Source: Bacillota bacterium (GTDB taxonomy: Bacteria > Bacillota_I > Bacilli_A > Izemoplasmatales > Hujiaoplasmataceae). From it: a stretch of DNA of 64,000 nt. The stretch is taken from contig JAHIVB010000012.1 of NCBI GenBank assembly GCA_018816905.1, forward strand, positions 62,001 to 126,000, given 5' to 3'. Within the stretch, counting starts at the first letter, position 1; each line of letters opens with the position of its first letter. Of the stretch, positions 1 through 9,355 are shown in pieces. The notes below the pieces were generated by a model. It had not been told where the DNA came from. It made no database searches and saw only the letters and a list, made by a program, of their open reading frames with translations. A program made the position numbers and the translations under genes.

Positions 1-549
1 TTGATTGAAATGTTAACTGGTGTCCCCTCTATTATATTTGGATTGTTGGGTGCAGCGGTTTTTATTCCATTCACATCGACTTTTACTGCCGCCGATGGTG
101 GAAATCTCATTTCAGGCGCACTTACTCTTGCTGTGATTGTGTTGCCAGTAATTATTACTTCTACCGACGAAGCATTAAAAGTCATTCCGGATGATTTTAG
201 ACAAGCATCACTTGCACTAGGCGCCACAAAAACACAAACGACATTTAAAGTGGTTTTAAAATCGGCTATTCCTGGGATATTGTCTGCAGTTTTATTAAGT
301 GTAGGGAGAATTATAGGAGAATCAGCCGCATTGATATATGCGATAGGTACTGCCATCAAAGACCAAATCATTTTAACCGAAAGATCAACTTCGCTGGCAG
401 TTCATATTTGGAGTATCATGGCCGGAGAAACTCCTAATTTTGAGTTGGCAAGTGCAATTTCAATCATCATTCTTGCGGTAGTATTGGTATTAAATCTCAT
501 AGTCAAATTTATTGCCAATAAATTATCATATGAAAGTAGGACAAGTTAA
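1..549 (+). CDS. pstA: Phosphate ABC transporter permease PstA, C-terminal part
   Basis: This is the C-terminal 182 residues of a membrane permease of the PstA family, which with PstC forms the inner-membrane channel for high-affinity phosphate uptake. The window cuts off the start, so position 1 is not the true start. The permease-ATPase coupling loop (EAA-type motif) is visible around residues 57-80, with [19 protein letters not shown], and hydrophobic segments lie on both sides. The stop overlaps the start of the ATPase gene by one base (TAATG), so the two are translationally coupled. PstC and the phosphate-binding protein presumably lie upstream of the window. Confidence 0.93.
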   Translation: MIEMLTGVPSIIFGLLGAAVFIPFTSTFTAADGGNLISGALTLAVIVLPVIITSTDEALKVIPDDFRQASLALGATKTQTTFKVVLKSAIPGILSAVLLSVGRIIGESAALIYAIGTAIKDQIILTERSTSLAVHIWSIMAGETPNFELASAISIIILAVVLVLNLIVKFIANKLSYESRTS

Positions 550-1310
550 TGAAAACAGAAAACGTCTTTCAAATCACGAATCTAAATTTACACTATGGCA
601 CTAAACAAGCCTTGTTTGACATAGCTATGGAAATTCCCAAAAATCAAGTTACAGCGCTTATCGGTCCTTCAGGATGCGGGAAATCTACATTATTAAGGTC
701 ACTGAATAGAATGAATGATCTTATTGACAACTGCCATGTCGACGGGTTGGTTCAGTATGAGAACGACGATATTTATGATAAAAATTATGATGTAATTAAC
801 CTAAGAACTAGAGTTGGGATGGTTTTTCAAAAACCAAACCCATTTCCTATGAGTATTTTTGACAATATCGCGTATGGACCAAGATGCCAAGGAGTTAAGG
901 ACAAGAAGACTTTGAATGAAATCGTTAAGAATGCTTTAGTGAATTCTGCGTTATATGATGAAGTCAAAGATCGGTTGAAAGAAGCAGCCACTTCACTGTC
1001 GGGAGGGCAACAGCAAAGGTTGTGCATAGCCAGAGCTATTGCAATGTCACCCGAAGTCATTTTGATGGACGAACCAACATCAGCACTTGACCCAATTGCA
1101 ACAGCAAAAATTGAAGAGTTGATTCAAGAACTTAAAAAAGACTACACCATTGTAATTGTTACTCACAATATGCAACAGGCCGCAAGAATTTCAGATAACA
1201 CGGCTTTCTTTTTAATGGGAGAATTAATCGAGTATGATAAAACCGATCTTATTTTCTCTCAACCAAGCAAAAAACAGACTGAAGACTATATTACCGGTCG
1301 ATTTGGCTAA
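549..1310 (+). CDS. pstB: Phosphate ABC transporter ATP-binding protein PstB
   Basis: This 253-residue ATPase powers phosphate import by the Pst complex at the inner face of the membrane. Walker A is GPSGCGKST at residues 39-47, the Q-loop follows in [11 protein letters not shown], the ABC signature is LSGGQQQR near residue 150, and Walker B with its glutamate is [13 protein letters not shown]. The long insertion after Walker A ([16 protein letters not shown]) is typical of PstB. Length matches the family. It follows pstA directly and is followed by phoU, the classical order pstA-pstB-phoU. Confidence 0.97.
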   Translation: MKTENVFQITNLNLHYGTKQALFDIAMEIPKNQVTALIGPSGCGKSTLLRSLNRMNDLIDNCHVDGLVQYENDDIYDKNYDVINLRTRVGMVFQKPNPFPMSIFDNIAYGPRCQGVKDKKTLNEIVKNALVNSALYDEVKDRLKEAATSLSGGQQQRLCIARAIAMSPEVILMDEPTSALDPIATAKIEELIQELKKDYTIVIVTHNMQQAARISDNTAFFLMGELIEYDKTDLIFSQPSKKQTEDYITGRFG

Positions 1311-1314
1311 TTAA

Positions 1315-1343
1315 TTGTATTTAAATACATTTCATAATATAAT
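1315..1343 (+). promoter_or_regulatory. Candidate promoter for phoU-phoP-phoR
   Basis: TTGTAT (1315-1320), a 17-base spacer and a perfect TATAAT (1338-1343) lie between pstB and phoU. This would let the regulatory genes be expressed apart from the transporter genes. It is a sequence match only. Confidence 0.55.
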
Positions 1344-1361
1344 GATAACGGAAGGTGTACT

Positions 1362-2024
1362 ATGACATATCGAAATCAATTTGATAAAGAACTGGAAGAA
1401 TTGAAAATTAGTTTAATTCACATGGGAGACATGGTGATTAAACACATTAACGAAGGGTTTCAATCTTTTTTGAGTTTGGATTCTTCGCTCGCACAATCAA
1501 TAATAGAAAAAGACAAACTTGTAAACGAACAAGAATATAAAATTGAAAAAGAATGTATGAGAATAATTCTTCGTGAACAGCCCGTCGCAAAAGATCTTCG
1601 TCTTATTACCGCTGTTTTGAAGATGATTACTGATTTAGAGCGAATTGGTGATCACGCTGCAGACATTTCGAAAATGACGATTTTTATGGAGAACACCCAT
1701 CATCATTTCGAGACGAAACAGGCTGGATTAATTACAAAAGCCTGTGCTAAAATGATTTCGCAAGCGCTCGAATCGTTTGTCAATAACGATATAGAACTAG
1801 CTTACGAGGTCATTCGAGAAGACGATATCGTAGATAATTATTTTGAAGAAATCAAAAATGCTGTTGCTAATGCAATTCGTTCATCATCTATTGATGCTGA
1901 TTATGCACTCTATTTGATGATGGTTGCAAAATACCTAGAAAGAATAGGAGACCATGCTGTTAATATAGCAGAATGGGTCATCTTTTCAATCACTGGAGAA
2001 CACAAGAAGTTGAACCCGATTTAG
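1362..2024 (+). CDS. phoU: Phosphate signalling regulator PhoU
   Basis: This 220-residue protein matches PhoU, a helical cytoplasmic protein that links Pst transporter activity to the PhoR kinase and usually dampens the phosphate-starvation response. Two copies of the PhoU signature are visible: LRLITAVLKMITDLERIGDHA near residue 100 in the first half (metal-binding ERIGDHA) and YLERIGDHAVNIAEW near residue 200 in the second. Length is normal. The ATG follows a good ribosome binding site (GGAAGGTG). It is followed 10 bases later by the response regulator gene, so PhoU is encoded with the two-component system it modulates. Confidence 0.96.
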   Translation: MTYRNQFDKELEELKISLIHMGDMVIKHINEGFQSFLSLDSSLAQSIIEKDKLVNEQEYKIEKECMRIILREQPVAKDLRLITAVLKMITDLERIGDHAADISKMTIFMENTHHHFETKQAGLITKACAKMISQALESFVNNDIELAYEVIREDDIVDNYFEEIKNAVANAIRSSSIDADYALYLMMVAKYLERIGDHAVNIAEWVIFSITGEHKKLNPI

Positions 2025-2034
2025 GAGGATGTAA

Positions 2035-2718
2035 ATGAATATCATATATTCGGTCGAAGATGACAAAAATATTCAAAATGTCATTCAAATTGCATTAAAA
2101 AATTCTGGATTCGATATCCGAATGTTTTCCGATTCGAAATCGTTTTTTTCTGCGATGGACTTAGAATTACCTGAGATCATTTTACTTGATATCATGTTAC
2201 CTGGTATGGACGGGATATCAATGATGAAAAAAATAAAATCAAATCCTATTTGGAATAAAATACCAATTATGATGGTGAGTGCAAAAGGAACTGAAATCGA
2301 TAAAGTCATTGGACTCGATTTGGGTGCAGATGACTATTTAACAAAACCATTTGGAGTATTGGAACTTGTGAGCAGAGTGAAAGCCTTACTGAGAAGGACA
2401 CCCGAAAAACCGTCTGATTACTTGCTTGAAATCAAAGGTCTACTTTTGAATCCAAAAGAATACCTTTGTTCTTTTAATGAAACTCCCATTTTACTGACCT
2501 CAAAAGAATTTCAACTATTAAAATTATTGATGCAAAATCACCTAAAAGTTGTTACTCGAGACGATATTTTAAATATCGTTTGGGGATATGACTTTTTTGG
2601 GGAAACGAGAACGCTTGATGTCCACATAAAAGAGCTGAGAATGAAGTTGTCTAAGGCAGGAATTGCAGAAGAGGCTATTCAAACAGTTCGTGGTGTTGGG
2701 TATAAATTCATTTTATGA
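2035..2718 (+). CDS. phoP: Phosphate-response regulator, OmpR/PhoB family (PhoP)
   Basis: This 227-residue protein has a receiver domain followed by a winged-helix DNA-binding domain. The acidic pocket EDD is at residues 8-10, the phosphoacceptor Asp lies in LLDIMLPGMDG near residue 52, and the conserved Lys is in TKPFG near residue 103. The C-terminal half ends with the family hallmark TVRGVGYKF. The partner kinase gene overlaps by four bases (ATGA), which makes a phosphate-sensing PhoPR pair very likely given the pst/phoU neighbours. It stops with TGA, which is direct evidence that TGA is not read as Trp here. A strong Shine-Dalgarno (TTAGGAGG) precedes the ATG. Confidence 0.93.
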   Translation: MNIIYSVEDDKNIQNVIQIALKNSGFDIRMFSDSKSFFSAMDLELPEIILLDIMLPGMDGISMMKKIKSNPIWNKIPIMMVSAKGTEIDKVIGLDLGADDYLTKPFGVLELVSRVKALLRRTPEKPSDYLLEIKGLLLNPKEYLCSFNETPILLTSKEFQLLKLLMQNHLKVVTRDDILNIVWGYDFFGETRTLDVHIKELRMKLSKAGIAEEAIQTVRGVGYKFIL

Positions 2719-4424
2719 GAAGAAGGATTTCTCTACAGTTTGGACTGGTGCTTGCATTAGCACTATTAGTGTTTATCATTGGGTCCACTCTGATTGTACA
2801 AAATAATCTAAACAAAGTAACAGAATTAAATTTGAATCAATACCTTAATATGGTAACCCAGGATTACGTCGAAGGACTTACTCCAAATGAGATTGTGGCT
2901 AAATATGAAAATACAAGTGACTATCTGAGAATCACATTTATGGATTTTTCTGGTATTGTTTTGGTAGATTCTAATGCAACAGAATTAGAAAATCATTTGT
3001 CAAGGCCTGAATTTCAAAATCTAGGAACTGCATATGTTAGAAAGTCGGTTACTCTAGATAAAACGATGATGTATCTAGCCGCGATTATTGATGATACCTT
3101 ATATCTTCGAGTCGCAATCCCGACCAGCAGCTTCCTTCCTTTTCTAAATGATTTTATAGGTTTATCTTTTATTGTTGGAATCTCGATTTCTATTTTCTCA
3201 ATATTTATAATTGTAGCTTTGACGAAAATTACTCTTATGCCTTTACAAATGCTTAAAGATAATTTAGGCAAAGTATATTCTGGAGAGTACCGTGAAATTC
3301 TTCCGGTAGATAAGTTTGATGAAATCAATGGAATCATTAACGAAATTAACGATATTAACAGAGTTATTTCAAAAAACATTGAATCACTAAACGAAGAAAA
3401 ATTAAAGAACGATTTTATACTTAATCATATGAATCAAGGCATCTGTGTATTGGACCAAAACGGAAAAATTGTTCTGGTAAACCAATTTTTAAGAAATCTT
3501 TTTCATTTTAATGAATTGCTTAACAGCCACAAAGATTATATTTATTTATTCAGAGATCTTAATATCCAATCTGCCATTTCAAAAGCTTACCAATCAAACA
3601 CTAGTACAAATTCCTTAATTGAAATCAACAATGACTACTTTTCAGTCATGGTCTCGTACCAGGTAGAAAGTTGGAATCACCTTCCTAGTGTCGTATTGAT
3701 ATTTACAGATGTCACGACAGTCAAAAATGTAGAAACATTAAAAAGAGATTTCTTCGTAAATGCTTCCCATGAATTGAAATCTCCACTTACTTCTATCATG
3801 GGCTCTGCAGAGTTAATTTCTTCGAATCTGGTTTCTGATGAAGAAACAATCAAGGATTTAGCTCTGAGAATATTAGAAGAGTCATCAAGAATGAATCATC
3901 TTGTAATGGATATGTTGAGTTTATCTAAATACGAGAACCAAACAAACAGTTCCTCGGACGAAGAGGTTGCTTTAGATTTTGTGATTGAAGAAGTTCATAA
4001 AATGGTACTTCCATCATTGGAATCCAAAAACATTTCATGGAAAGAAGAGATTTCAAACATCACGATTCACGCAAATCACGAACATATGATTCAATTGATA
4101 CGAAATCTAGTTGAAAATAGCATTCAGTACGGAAATGTTTCCGGGTACGTCAAAGTGGTTTTATTTAAAAAACAAGATAAAATTGTTTTGATTGTTGAAG
4201 ATGATGGGATTGGAATCCCAAAAGCCGATCAAAGCCGTATTTTTGAAAGATTTTATCGAGTTGATAAAGCCAGAAGCAAAAAAACAGGTGGAACAGGGCT
4301 TGGGTTATCGATTGTAAAACATATTGTAATGATTTATCAAGGCCAAATTGAACTAGACAGCACAGAGGGACAAGGGACGAAAATTACGATTGCCTTTCCT
4401 GAAAAATTAAAAGTAATGCCATAA
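2715..4424 (+). CDS. phoR: Sensor histidine kinase PhoR
   Basis: This 569-residue membrane kinase is the partner of the preceding response regulator. There is an N-terminal transmembrane helix (about 9-28), an extracytoplasmic sensor region, a second helix (about 148-172), a HAMP-like linker and a PAS-like domain (about 230-340). The H-box VNASHELKSPLTSI near residue 350 holds the phosphorylated His. The N-box (NLVENSIQYG), G1 (VEDDGIGIP) and G2 (GGTGLGLSIV) of the ATPase domain are intact. The architecture matches PhoR of Firmicutes. It is the last gene before a terminator. Confidence 0.93.
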   Translation: MRRRISLQFGLVLALALLVFIIGSTLIVQNNLNKVTELNLNQYLNMVTQDYVEGLTPNEIVAKYENTSDYLRITFMDFSGIVLVDSNATELENHLSRPEFQNLGTAYVRKSVTLDKTMMYLAAIIDDTLYLRVAIPTSSFLPFLNDFIGLSFIVGISISIFSIFIIVALTKITLMPLQMLKDNLGKVYSGEYREILPVDKFDEINGIINEINDINRVISKNIESLNEEKLKNDFILNHMNQGICVLDQNGKIVLVNQFLRNLFHFNELLNSHKDYIYLFRDLNIQSAISKAYQSNTSTNSLIEINNDYFSVMVSYQVESWNHLPSVVLIFTDVTTVKNVETLKRDFFVNASHELKSPLTSIMGSAELISSNLVSDEETIKDLALRILEESSRMNHLVMDMLSLSKYENQTNSSSDEEVALDFVIEEVHKMVLPSLESKNISWKEEISNITIHANHEHMIQLIRNLVENSIQYGNVSGYVKVVLFKKQDKIVLIVEDDGIGIPKADQSRIFERFYRVDKARSKKTGGTGLGLSIVKHIVMIYQGQIELDSTEGQGTKITIAFPEKLKVMP

Positions 4425-4451
4425 GGAGATTTAAAAAATCTTCTTTTTTTT
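4424..4451 (+). terminator. Intrinsic terminator after phoR
   Basis: A nine-pair stem (AGGAGATTT with AAATCTTCT, one G-U pair) and a three-base loop are followed by a run of eight T. It begins at the last base of the phoR stop codon. Confidence 0.8.
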
Positions 4452-4616
4452 CTGCAAATAGAGAAATCGAACATATTTTTTTTTGGTTTGTAAGAAACTT
4501 TTTATACAAAAAAACAAGGAAGTTTTTTTGTGAATGTTTTCATAAGAAAAGACATTTCTACCCCTTTCTTTTCCTTCAAATATAAGTATAATAGAAGGTA
4601 GATTGGAGGTGACGAC

Positions 4617-5882
4617 ATGGAAAAATATAGATTGCATCGAAATATTCTTTGCATTGATTTAAAAAGTTTCTACGCATCTGTTGAATGTGCTCTTTTAGGC
4701 TATGATCCCTTTGAAACACCGCTTGTCGTCGCTGACAAATCGCGTGGAGGCGGGTCTATCGTTCTTGCGGTTTCTCCTTACTTAAAGAAGTTCGGCGTTC
4801 CTGGAAGGTGCAGAATATTTGAACTCCCAACAAATATTAATATTATTTTTCAAAAGCCGAGAATGGAAAGATATTTAGAGTATTCTACTAAAATTATAGA
4901 AATTTATTTACGATTTGTTTCAGAAGATGATTTGTATGTATATTCAGTTGATGAAGCGTTTTTGGATGTAACTGAATATTTGAGTTATTACAAAATGACA
5001 GATTTTCAACTTGCAAAAACAATTTTGAAGACGATACTTGAAGAAACTAAGTTATATGCCACTTGTGGTATTGGACCAAACATGTTGATGGCAAAGCTGG
5101 CATTGGATATTGAATCAAAAAGGGCGCCTGACTTTATTGCCCAATGGAACTATGACGATCTTCCAACCAAACTGTGGACCGTTACACCGCTGTCTGAAAT
5201 GTGGGGCATTGGGAGAAACATGGAAGCTCATCTCAATCATATGGGATTCAAAAAAATAGGAGACATTGCAAAAAGCGACGTCAACAAACTAAAAAAGAAA
5301 TTTGGAATCATCGGTGAAGAATTATATTATCATACACACGGGATTGACATGAGTATGATTCAAGACAAACTTAAACTTAAACCGATTAGCAAAAGTTACG
5401 GAATTGGGCAAACCTTATTTCGAGATTATTACGCTCCTGATATTTTTCAAATTGTCAGAGAAATGGTTGATGATGTATGTCGAAGGTTGCGAATCAACAA
5501 AAAGGTTGCAAGAACGGTACACTTTGGTATAGCGTATAGTAAAGAAATTGGTGGAGGGTTTGCAAGACAAATCACCTTGGAACAACCGACCGCAAACGAA
5601 AACAACGTATTCAAAACCTGCCTAGACCTATTCCAGTTTTATTATGAAGGAGATCCAATTAGAAGGGTCCACGTTAGTGTCAGTGGTTTAATTGATAACA
5701 ACTCTTATCAATTTAGTCTGTTTGAAGATGCTGAACAAATTGTCAAGGAACAGCAGATTTTTACAGCGATGGATGAAATCAAATATAGGTATGGTAAAAA
5801 CAGCGTTAATCGAGCATCAACAGAATATAAATCATCTACCGCCAAATCAAGGAATGACATGATAGGTGGTCATCATGCTTAG
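4617..5882 (+). CDS. dinB: Y-family DNA polymerase, UvrX/DinB type
   Basis: This 421-residue protein is an error-prone translesion polymerase of the ImpB/MucB/SamB (Y) family. The catalytic acidic residues are visible in CIDLKSFYASVEC (about residues 12-24) and in YSVDEAFLDVTEY (about 105-117). A helix-hairpin-helix stretch follows near residue 190 (EMWGIGRNMEAHLNHMG), and a little-finger domain fills the C-terminal third. The downstream overlapping YolD-like gene points to the UvrX/YqjW subgroup rather than housekeeping Pol IV. The ATG follows GGAGGTGA, and a TATAAT lies at 4587-4592. No LexA-type operator was recognised by eye. Confidence 0.92.
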   Translation: MEKYRLHRNILCIDLKSFYASVECALLGYDPFETPLVVADKSRGGGSIVLAVSPYLKKFGVPGRCRIFELPTNINIIFQKPRMERYLEYSTKIIEIYLRFVSEDDLYVYSVDEAFLDVTEYLSYYKMTDFQLAKTILKTILEETKLYATCGIGPNMLMAKLALDIESKRAPDFIAQWNYDDLPTKLWTVTPLSEMWGIGRNMEAHLNHMGFKKIGDIAKSDVNKLKKKFGIIGEELYYHTHGIDMSMIQDKLKLKPISKSYGIGQTLFRDYYAPDIFQIVREMVDDVCRRLRINKKVARTVHFGIAYSKEIGGGFARQITLEQPTANENNVFKTCLDLFQFYYEGDPIRRVHVSVSGLIDNNSYQFSLFEDAEQIVKEQQIFTAMDEIKYRYGKNSVNRASTEYKSSTAKSRNDMIGGHHA

Positions 5883-6207
5883 TAGTCAATATGTGGATCG
5901 AGGGATTATAAAATGGAGTGCCTTTGATGCATTAGTAGGCTATCATTCCATGTTGGAAGAAATGAAATACAGATTAGGAAAGAAAGAGAAACCCATCCTC
6001 AGCGAAGATGAGCAAGAGGAATTAAATCGTTCATTACAAGAAGCGGTAAGACTAAATTCAGAAATTGAATTGAAATATTATCGAGATGGTTATTTGCGTT
6101 TTACGTATGGAACTATTGAAAAAATCAATTATCAATCGAGAGTCATTGTTCTTTCCACGAAAGAAAAATTTAACGCAGAGGACATTATTGAAATACAACT
6201 GTCCTAA
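5875..6207 (+). CDS. YolD-like protein
   Basis: This is a 110-residue YolD-like protein. YolD proteins are small partners encoded beside Y-family polymerases in Firmicutes and are thought to resemble UmuD functionally. The start SSQYVDRGIIKWSAFDALVGY matches the conserved N-terminus in style, and the C-terminal half is beta-rich. The ATG at 5875 is preferred over the in-frame GTG at 5866 because AGGTGG lies at the right distance before it. The gene overlaps the polymerase end by eight bases, so the two are coupled. Confidence 0.8.
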   Translation: MLSSQYVDRGIIKWSAFDALVGYHSMLEEMKYRLGKKEKPILSEDEQEELNRSLQEAVRLNSEIELKYYRDGYLRFTYGTIEKINYQSRVIVLSTKEKFNAEDIIEIQLS

Positions 6208-6239
6208 AAATCAGACCACATGAGTGATCTGATTTTTTA
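6206..6239 (+). terminator. Intrinsic terminator after the yolD-like gene
   Basis: The arms AAAAATCAGA and TCTGATTTTT form a strong hairpin that ends in a T run. Confidence 0.9.
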
Positions 6240-7075
6240 TAGAAAAAAAACTACAAAAACCACAAAAAACACTATAAATAAAAAGACAGGCAAAAATGTG
6301 TAATAAATAGGGGAAAAGATGTAGTTAAATGGATAAAAAAATAAAAAAATAATTGAGTAAAAAACAAAAACAAAAAATCAGAGAAAATGTAATTAGTTCT
6401 TATTATAAAAATGTCTAAATTTAGCCATTAAATACCATCAAAACAAGATTGGTTTAAAAAAAAATATCTTGTTGTTTTTGAGTATAAATGATAGCGAAAA
6501 ACGATGAACTGCAAGAATAAAAAAAGCTTATCAAAGTATAGGAAAATAATTGAAACTTAAAGATAGAAAAGGTGTTCATGACTTTGATGGTATGTGCACT
6601 ATTTTTTGGAGATATGGATACCCGTTAACACAATTTATATCTGATTATTTATTAACATTTCTTGTAATAAATTATATATCTATTACATAATAGGAAACGG
6701 CTAAATATAGAGCTTTATATTATTTTTATGATGTTATCATGTGATTGATTTTGCATAAATATATATTTAAAATTTAACGTGTTTTTTCCATGATTTTTCG
6801 CATTGATTACTTGTTGTAATATGCTAAACATCATTATTTTCGATTTTGATAAGATTAGCCATGTGTTTCTATGGTTTTTTATTTAGTTTATATTAAGATT
6901 TTGGCTAAAAGGATTTCAAATCTCTATAGTATTGCAGTGTAACTTCTTTTCTTTTTTATTAAATTAATTGTATATTTCATTTGACTGGCCTATAAAAATA
7001 TCTTGTTTTGTGATAATATAAAAATAGGATTATTGATCATTAATTTCTTAAAAAATGGTAATGGAGGTCCATCAA
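6240..7075. other. Long AT-rich intergenic stretch without a sound gene
   Basis: These roughly 835 bases are visibly more AT-rich than the surrounding genes. They hold many stop codons in all frames, one weak hairpin at 6442-6477 (ACAAGAT with ATCTTGT, followed by a short T-rich stretch), and one short open stretch listed separately. The sequence AAAATATCTTGTT occurs both near 6462 and near 6995. No RNA gene or insertion sequence was recognised. It may be the remains of a lost gene or element. Confidence 0.5.
6550..6690 (+). pseudogene. Possible gene remnant
   Basis: A 46-codon open stretch with a possible TTG start has a protein-like composition, with GVHDFDGMCTIFWRYGYPL in its middle. The same frame upstream of an in-frame TAA also reads like coding sequence for about 18 codons back to a TGA. 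This suggests a decayed reading frame rather than a working small gene. There is no clear ribosome binding site. I do not recognise a family, and chance cannot be excluded. Confidence 0.2.
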
Positions 7076-7927
7076 ATGATTATAGAAAAAGCGTATGCGA
7101 AAGTGAATCTGTTTATTAACGTACTGGATACTCGTAAGGATGGATATCATAATTTGGAGATGGTAAATGCAAAAATTGATTTGCATGACACAATCAAATT
7201 AGAAAAGACGAATTCTGAAGGACTGGTTTTAATCCGGTCTAATGACTTGTTTCTATCGAATCAGAATAATATTGTTTTTGACACCGCCGCTTATATAATG
7301 CATCGTTTCATGCCGGATAAAGGAGTCATAATTGATATCGAAAAAAAGATACCTTTTGGAGCTGGCCTTGCCGGAAACTCAGCTGATGCAGCTGCCATAA
7401 TTAAAGGCATTAATAAACTTTTTGAACTCAATCTTTCATACGATGAAATGGTAAATATTGGAGTTCAGTTCGGAGCAGATATTCCATATTGTTTAATTGA
7501 CGATCAGGCAATTGTTGAATCGATAGGAGAAGTCATAACTAAAGTAAAGTTGAATTTGAAAGGAAAACAACTATTTTTATTGAATCCTAGAGTATATGTT
7601 CAAACCAAAGATATTTTCTCTTTGGGAGATAGAAACGGCTTTGACAATGTTGACAGTACTCCGATTCGAAATGCGATTAAGTCAAACGATCAAGAGTCTT
7701 TTATAATTAACATGCACAACAGCCTTCAAAAGTTGTCTCTTGATTTTAATGAAGATGTCAAAGAAGCTTTTGAGATTGCAAAATCAAGGTTAGGTGAGAC
7801 CGGGCTAATAATGACAGGATCGGGTTCAACTTTTATCAAAATTGTAAACAAGGATGAACAAGAAGTATTGAAATTTGTTGAAGACTACCGTGAAAAGTAT
7901 TTCGTTAGTGTTTACAATTTTTTATAA
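7076..7927 (+). CDS. ispE: 4-diphosphocytidyl-2-C-methyl-D-erythritol kinase
   Basis: IspE phosphorylates CDP-methylerythritol in the non-mevalonate (MEP) isoprenoid pathway in the cytoplasm. This 283-residue protein is a GHMP kinase: the N-terminus KAYAKVNLFINVLDTRKDGYH is characteristic, and the ATP-binding glycine-rich loop is PFGAGLAGNSADAAA near residue 90. The C-terminal GHMP motif is MTGSGSTFI. The ATG at 7076 is chosen because GGAGG (7063-7067) precedes it at good spacing; an in-frame ATG at 7055 lacks one. It is followed by spoVG and prs, as in Bacillus, where purR lies between ispE and spoVG. No other MEP gene is in the window. Confidence 0.95.
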   Translation: MIIEKAYAKVNLFINVLDTRKDGYHNLEMVNAKIDLHDTIKLEKTNSEGLVLIRSNDLFLSNQNNIVFDTAAYIMHRFMPDKGVIIDIEKKIPFGAGLAGNSADAAAIIKGINKLFELNLSYDEMVNIGVQFGADIPYCLIDDQAIVESIGEVITKVKLNLKGKQLFLLNPRVYVQTKDIFSLGDRNGFDNVDSTPIRNAIKSNDQESFIINMHNSLQKLSLDFNEDVKEAFEIAKSRLGETGLIMTGSGSTFIKIVNKDEQEVLKFVEDYREKYFVSVYNFL

Positions 7928-7943
7928 TTTTACTTGAAACCTA

Positions 7944-7972
7944 TTGGAAAACAAAAAATAGCGTGATATAAT
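7944..7972 (+). promoter_or_regulatory. Promoter of spoVG
   Basis: TTGGAA (7944-7949), a 17-base spacer and an extended -10 TGATATAAT (TATAAT at 7967-7972) stand just before spoVG. Confidence 0.75.
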
Positions 7973-7992
7973 CAATCAAAAGAGGTGGTAAT

Positions 7993-8262
7993 ATGTTGAT
8001 AACAGAAGTTCGCGCAAAAAGAGTTAATGGAGATAATCGTCTGGTAGGAATTGCCGCCATTACAATTGACGAGTGCTTTGTTGTTCATGAGTTGAGGATT
8101 ATTGAGGGGAAAAATGGTCTGTTTGTAGCAATGCCTAGCCGAAAAATGCCAAACGGTGAATTTAAAGATGTTGCCCACCCAATTAATACCGAAACAAGAA
8201 GTGTAATCGAGAAAGCCGTACTTGAAGCTTACGAGAAACTTCCCGAAAACAAAATCGAATAA
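7993..8262 (+). CDS. spoVG: SpoVG family regulator
   Basis: This 89-residue protein is a SpoVG homologue, a small nucleic-acid-binding regulator that is widespread in Firmicutes and also present in non-sporulating species. The conserved block FVVHELRIIEGKNGLFVAMP and the following SRKMPNGEFKDVAHPI are intact. Length is normal for the short form. AGAGGTGGTAAT precedes the ATG. It sits between ispE and prs, its usual place in Bacillus, although glmU is missing between spoVG and prs. Its presence says nothing about sporulation here. Confidence 0.96.
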   Translation: MLITEVRAKRVNGDNRLVGIAAITIDECFVVHELRIIEGKNGLFVAMPSRKMPNGEFKDVAHPINTETRSVIEKAVLEAYEKLPENKIE

Positions 8263-8279
8263 TTCTCTTTTATAGTTGC

Positions 8280-8314
8280 GAAGTGCTAATTTTCCAAAAG
8301 TTAGCACTTTTTTC
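8280..8314 (+). terminator. Intrinsic terminator after spoVG
   Basis: The arms AAGTGCTAA and TTAGCACTT form a stem with an 11-base loop, and a T run follows. Confidence 0.9.
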
Positions 8315-8374
8315 TTTTGTTGTTTTGTTGTATAATAGTGTAGGGAATCAAATCAAAATATTTGGAGGGTTCAA

Positions 8375-9325
8375 ATGGCGGTTTTTCATGGATCTAAGGT
8401 TAAAATATTTTCTTTAAGTTCAAACAAGAAACTTGCAAAGGACATCGCTGACTACATTGGAATACCTATCAGTAATTGTGAGGTCAGTCATTTCGCTGAT
8501 GGGGAGATTAACATTAATATTCCTGAAACGGTTCGTGGACACAAAGTATTTGTCATTCAGTCTACTTGTGATCCTGTAAATGAAAACATTATGGAATTAC
8601 TTATAATGATAGATGCCTTAAAAAGAGCATCAGCAAGGGAAATTAATGTGTTAATCCCATACTATGGATACTCTCGACAAGATAGAAAAGCAAAAGCCAG
8701 ACAACCGATTTCTGCAAAACTCGTCGCTGATTTGTTGCAAATAGCTGGATGCACTCGAGCGATTGCCATGGATTTACATGCCGCCCAAATTCAAGGATTC
8801 TTCAATATACCAATTGATAACTTTCGTTCTCTGCCAATCATAGCGGAGTATATCAAAGCCAAGAACATTCCAAACATGGTCGTTGTTTCACCTGACCATG
8901 GCGGTGTAGCTCGCGCTAGAACGCTCGCCGATGTGCTAGGGGCACCTATTGCAATCATTGACAAAATGAGACCTGAACCGAATGTCGCAGAAGTAATGAA
9001 CATCATTGGAAAAGTCAAAGGTAAAAATTGTATCATCATTGATGACATGATTGATACAGCGGGTTCGATATCTGCAGCTTCAGTGGCTTTAAAAGAAGCC
9101 GGGGCGCTGGATTTGATTGCCTGTTGTACACACCCTTTATTTTCGGGTAATGCTGTAGAATTATTAAAAAAAGCTCCAATTTCAGAAGTTGTCTGTACAG
9201 ATACGGTAGAACTTCCGGAATCAAAAAAATTCAGTAAACTTACTCAATTATCAGTTGCGAAACTACTTGGACAAGGAATAATCAATATCATCGATGATCA
9301 AGGTGTTTCCACGTTATTCCAATAA
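8375..9325 (+). CDS. prs: Ribose-phosphate pyrophosphokinase
   Basis: Prs makes PRPP from ribose 5-phosphate and ATP, feeding purine, pyrimidine and NAD synthesis and salvage enzymes such as Hpt in this same window. The 316-residue length fits class I enzymes. Visible signatures are the flexible-loop region YYGYSRQDRKAKARQPISAK near residue 95, the metal-binding MDLHAAQIQGFF near 130, and the PRPP-binding loop IIDDMIDTAGSI near 220. The ATG follows TTGGAGGG. A TATAAT at 8331-8336 probably drives it. Confidence 0.97.
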   Translation: MAVFHGSKVKIFSLSSNKKLAKDIADYIGIPISNCEVSHFADGEININIPETVRGHKVFVIQSTCDPVNENIMELLIMIDALKRASAREINVLIPYYGYSRQDRKAKARQPISAKLVADLLQIAGCTRAIAMDLHAAQIQGFFNIPIDNFRSLPIIAEYIKAKNIPNMVVVSPDHGGVARARTLADVLGAPIAIIDKMRPEPNVAEVMNIIGKVKGKNCIIIDDMIDTAGSISAASVALKEAGALDLIACCTHPLFSGNAVELLKKAPISEVVCTDTVELPESKKFSKLTQLSVAKLLGQGIINIIDDQGVSTLFQ

Positions 9326-9328
9326 TAT

Positions 9329-9355
9329 AAAAGGTTGCCGCTGGCAACCTTTTTC
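9329..9355. terminator. Bidirectional terminator between prs and the MATE gene
   Basis: The stem AAAGGTTGCC with GGCAACCTTT around a three-base loop has T on the plus side and T (A on plus) on the other, so it can end both convergent transcripts. Confidence 0.88.

Noticed and set aside
2716-2718. Mycoplasma genetic code (TGA as Trp)
   Set aside because: TGA ends the PhoP and NfeD genes at the right places, and Trp codons in all genes are TGG.
4431-4637. Minus-strand open frame of 68 codons between phoR and the polymerase gene
   Set aside because: It covers the terminator and promoter region, is dominated by Lys/Phe from A/T runs and lacks a ribosome binding site.
6460-7010. AAAATATCTTGTT occurring twice as possible ends of a mobile element
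   Set aside because: The copies are short, in the same orientation and AT-rich, with no target duplication or transposase.
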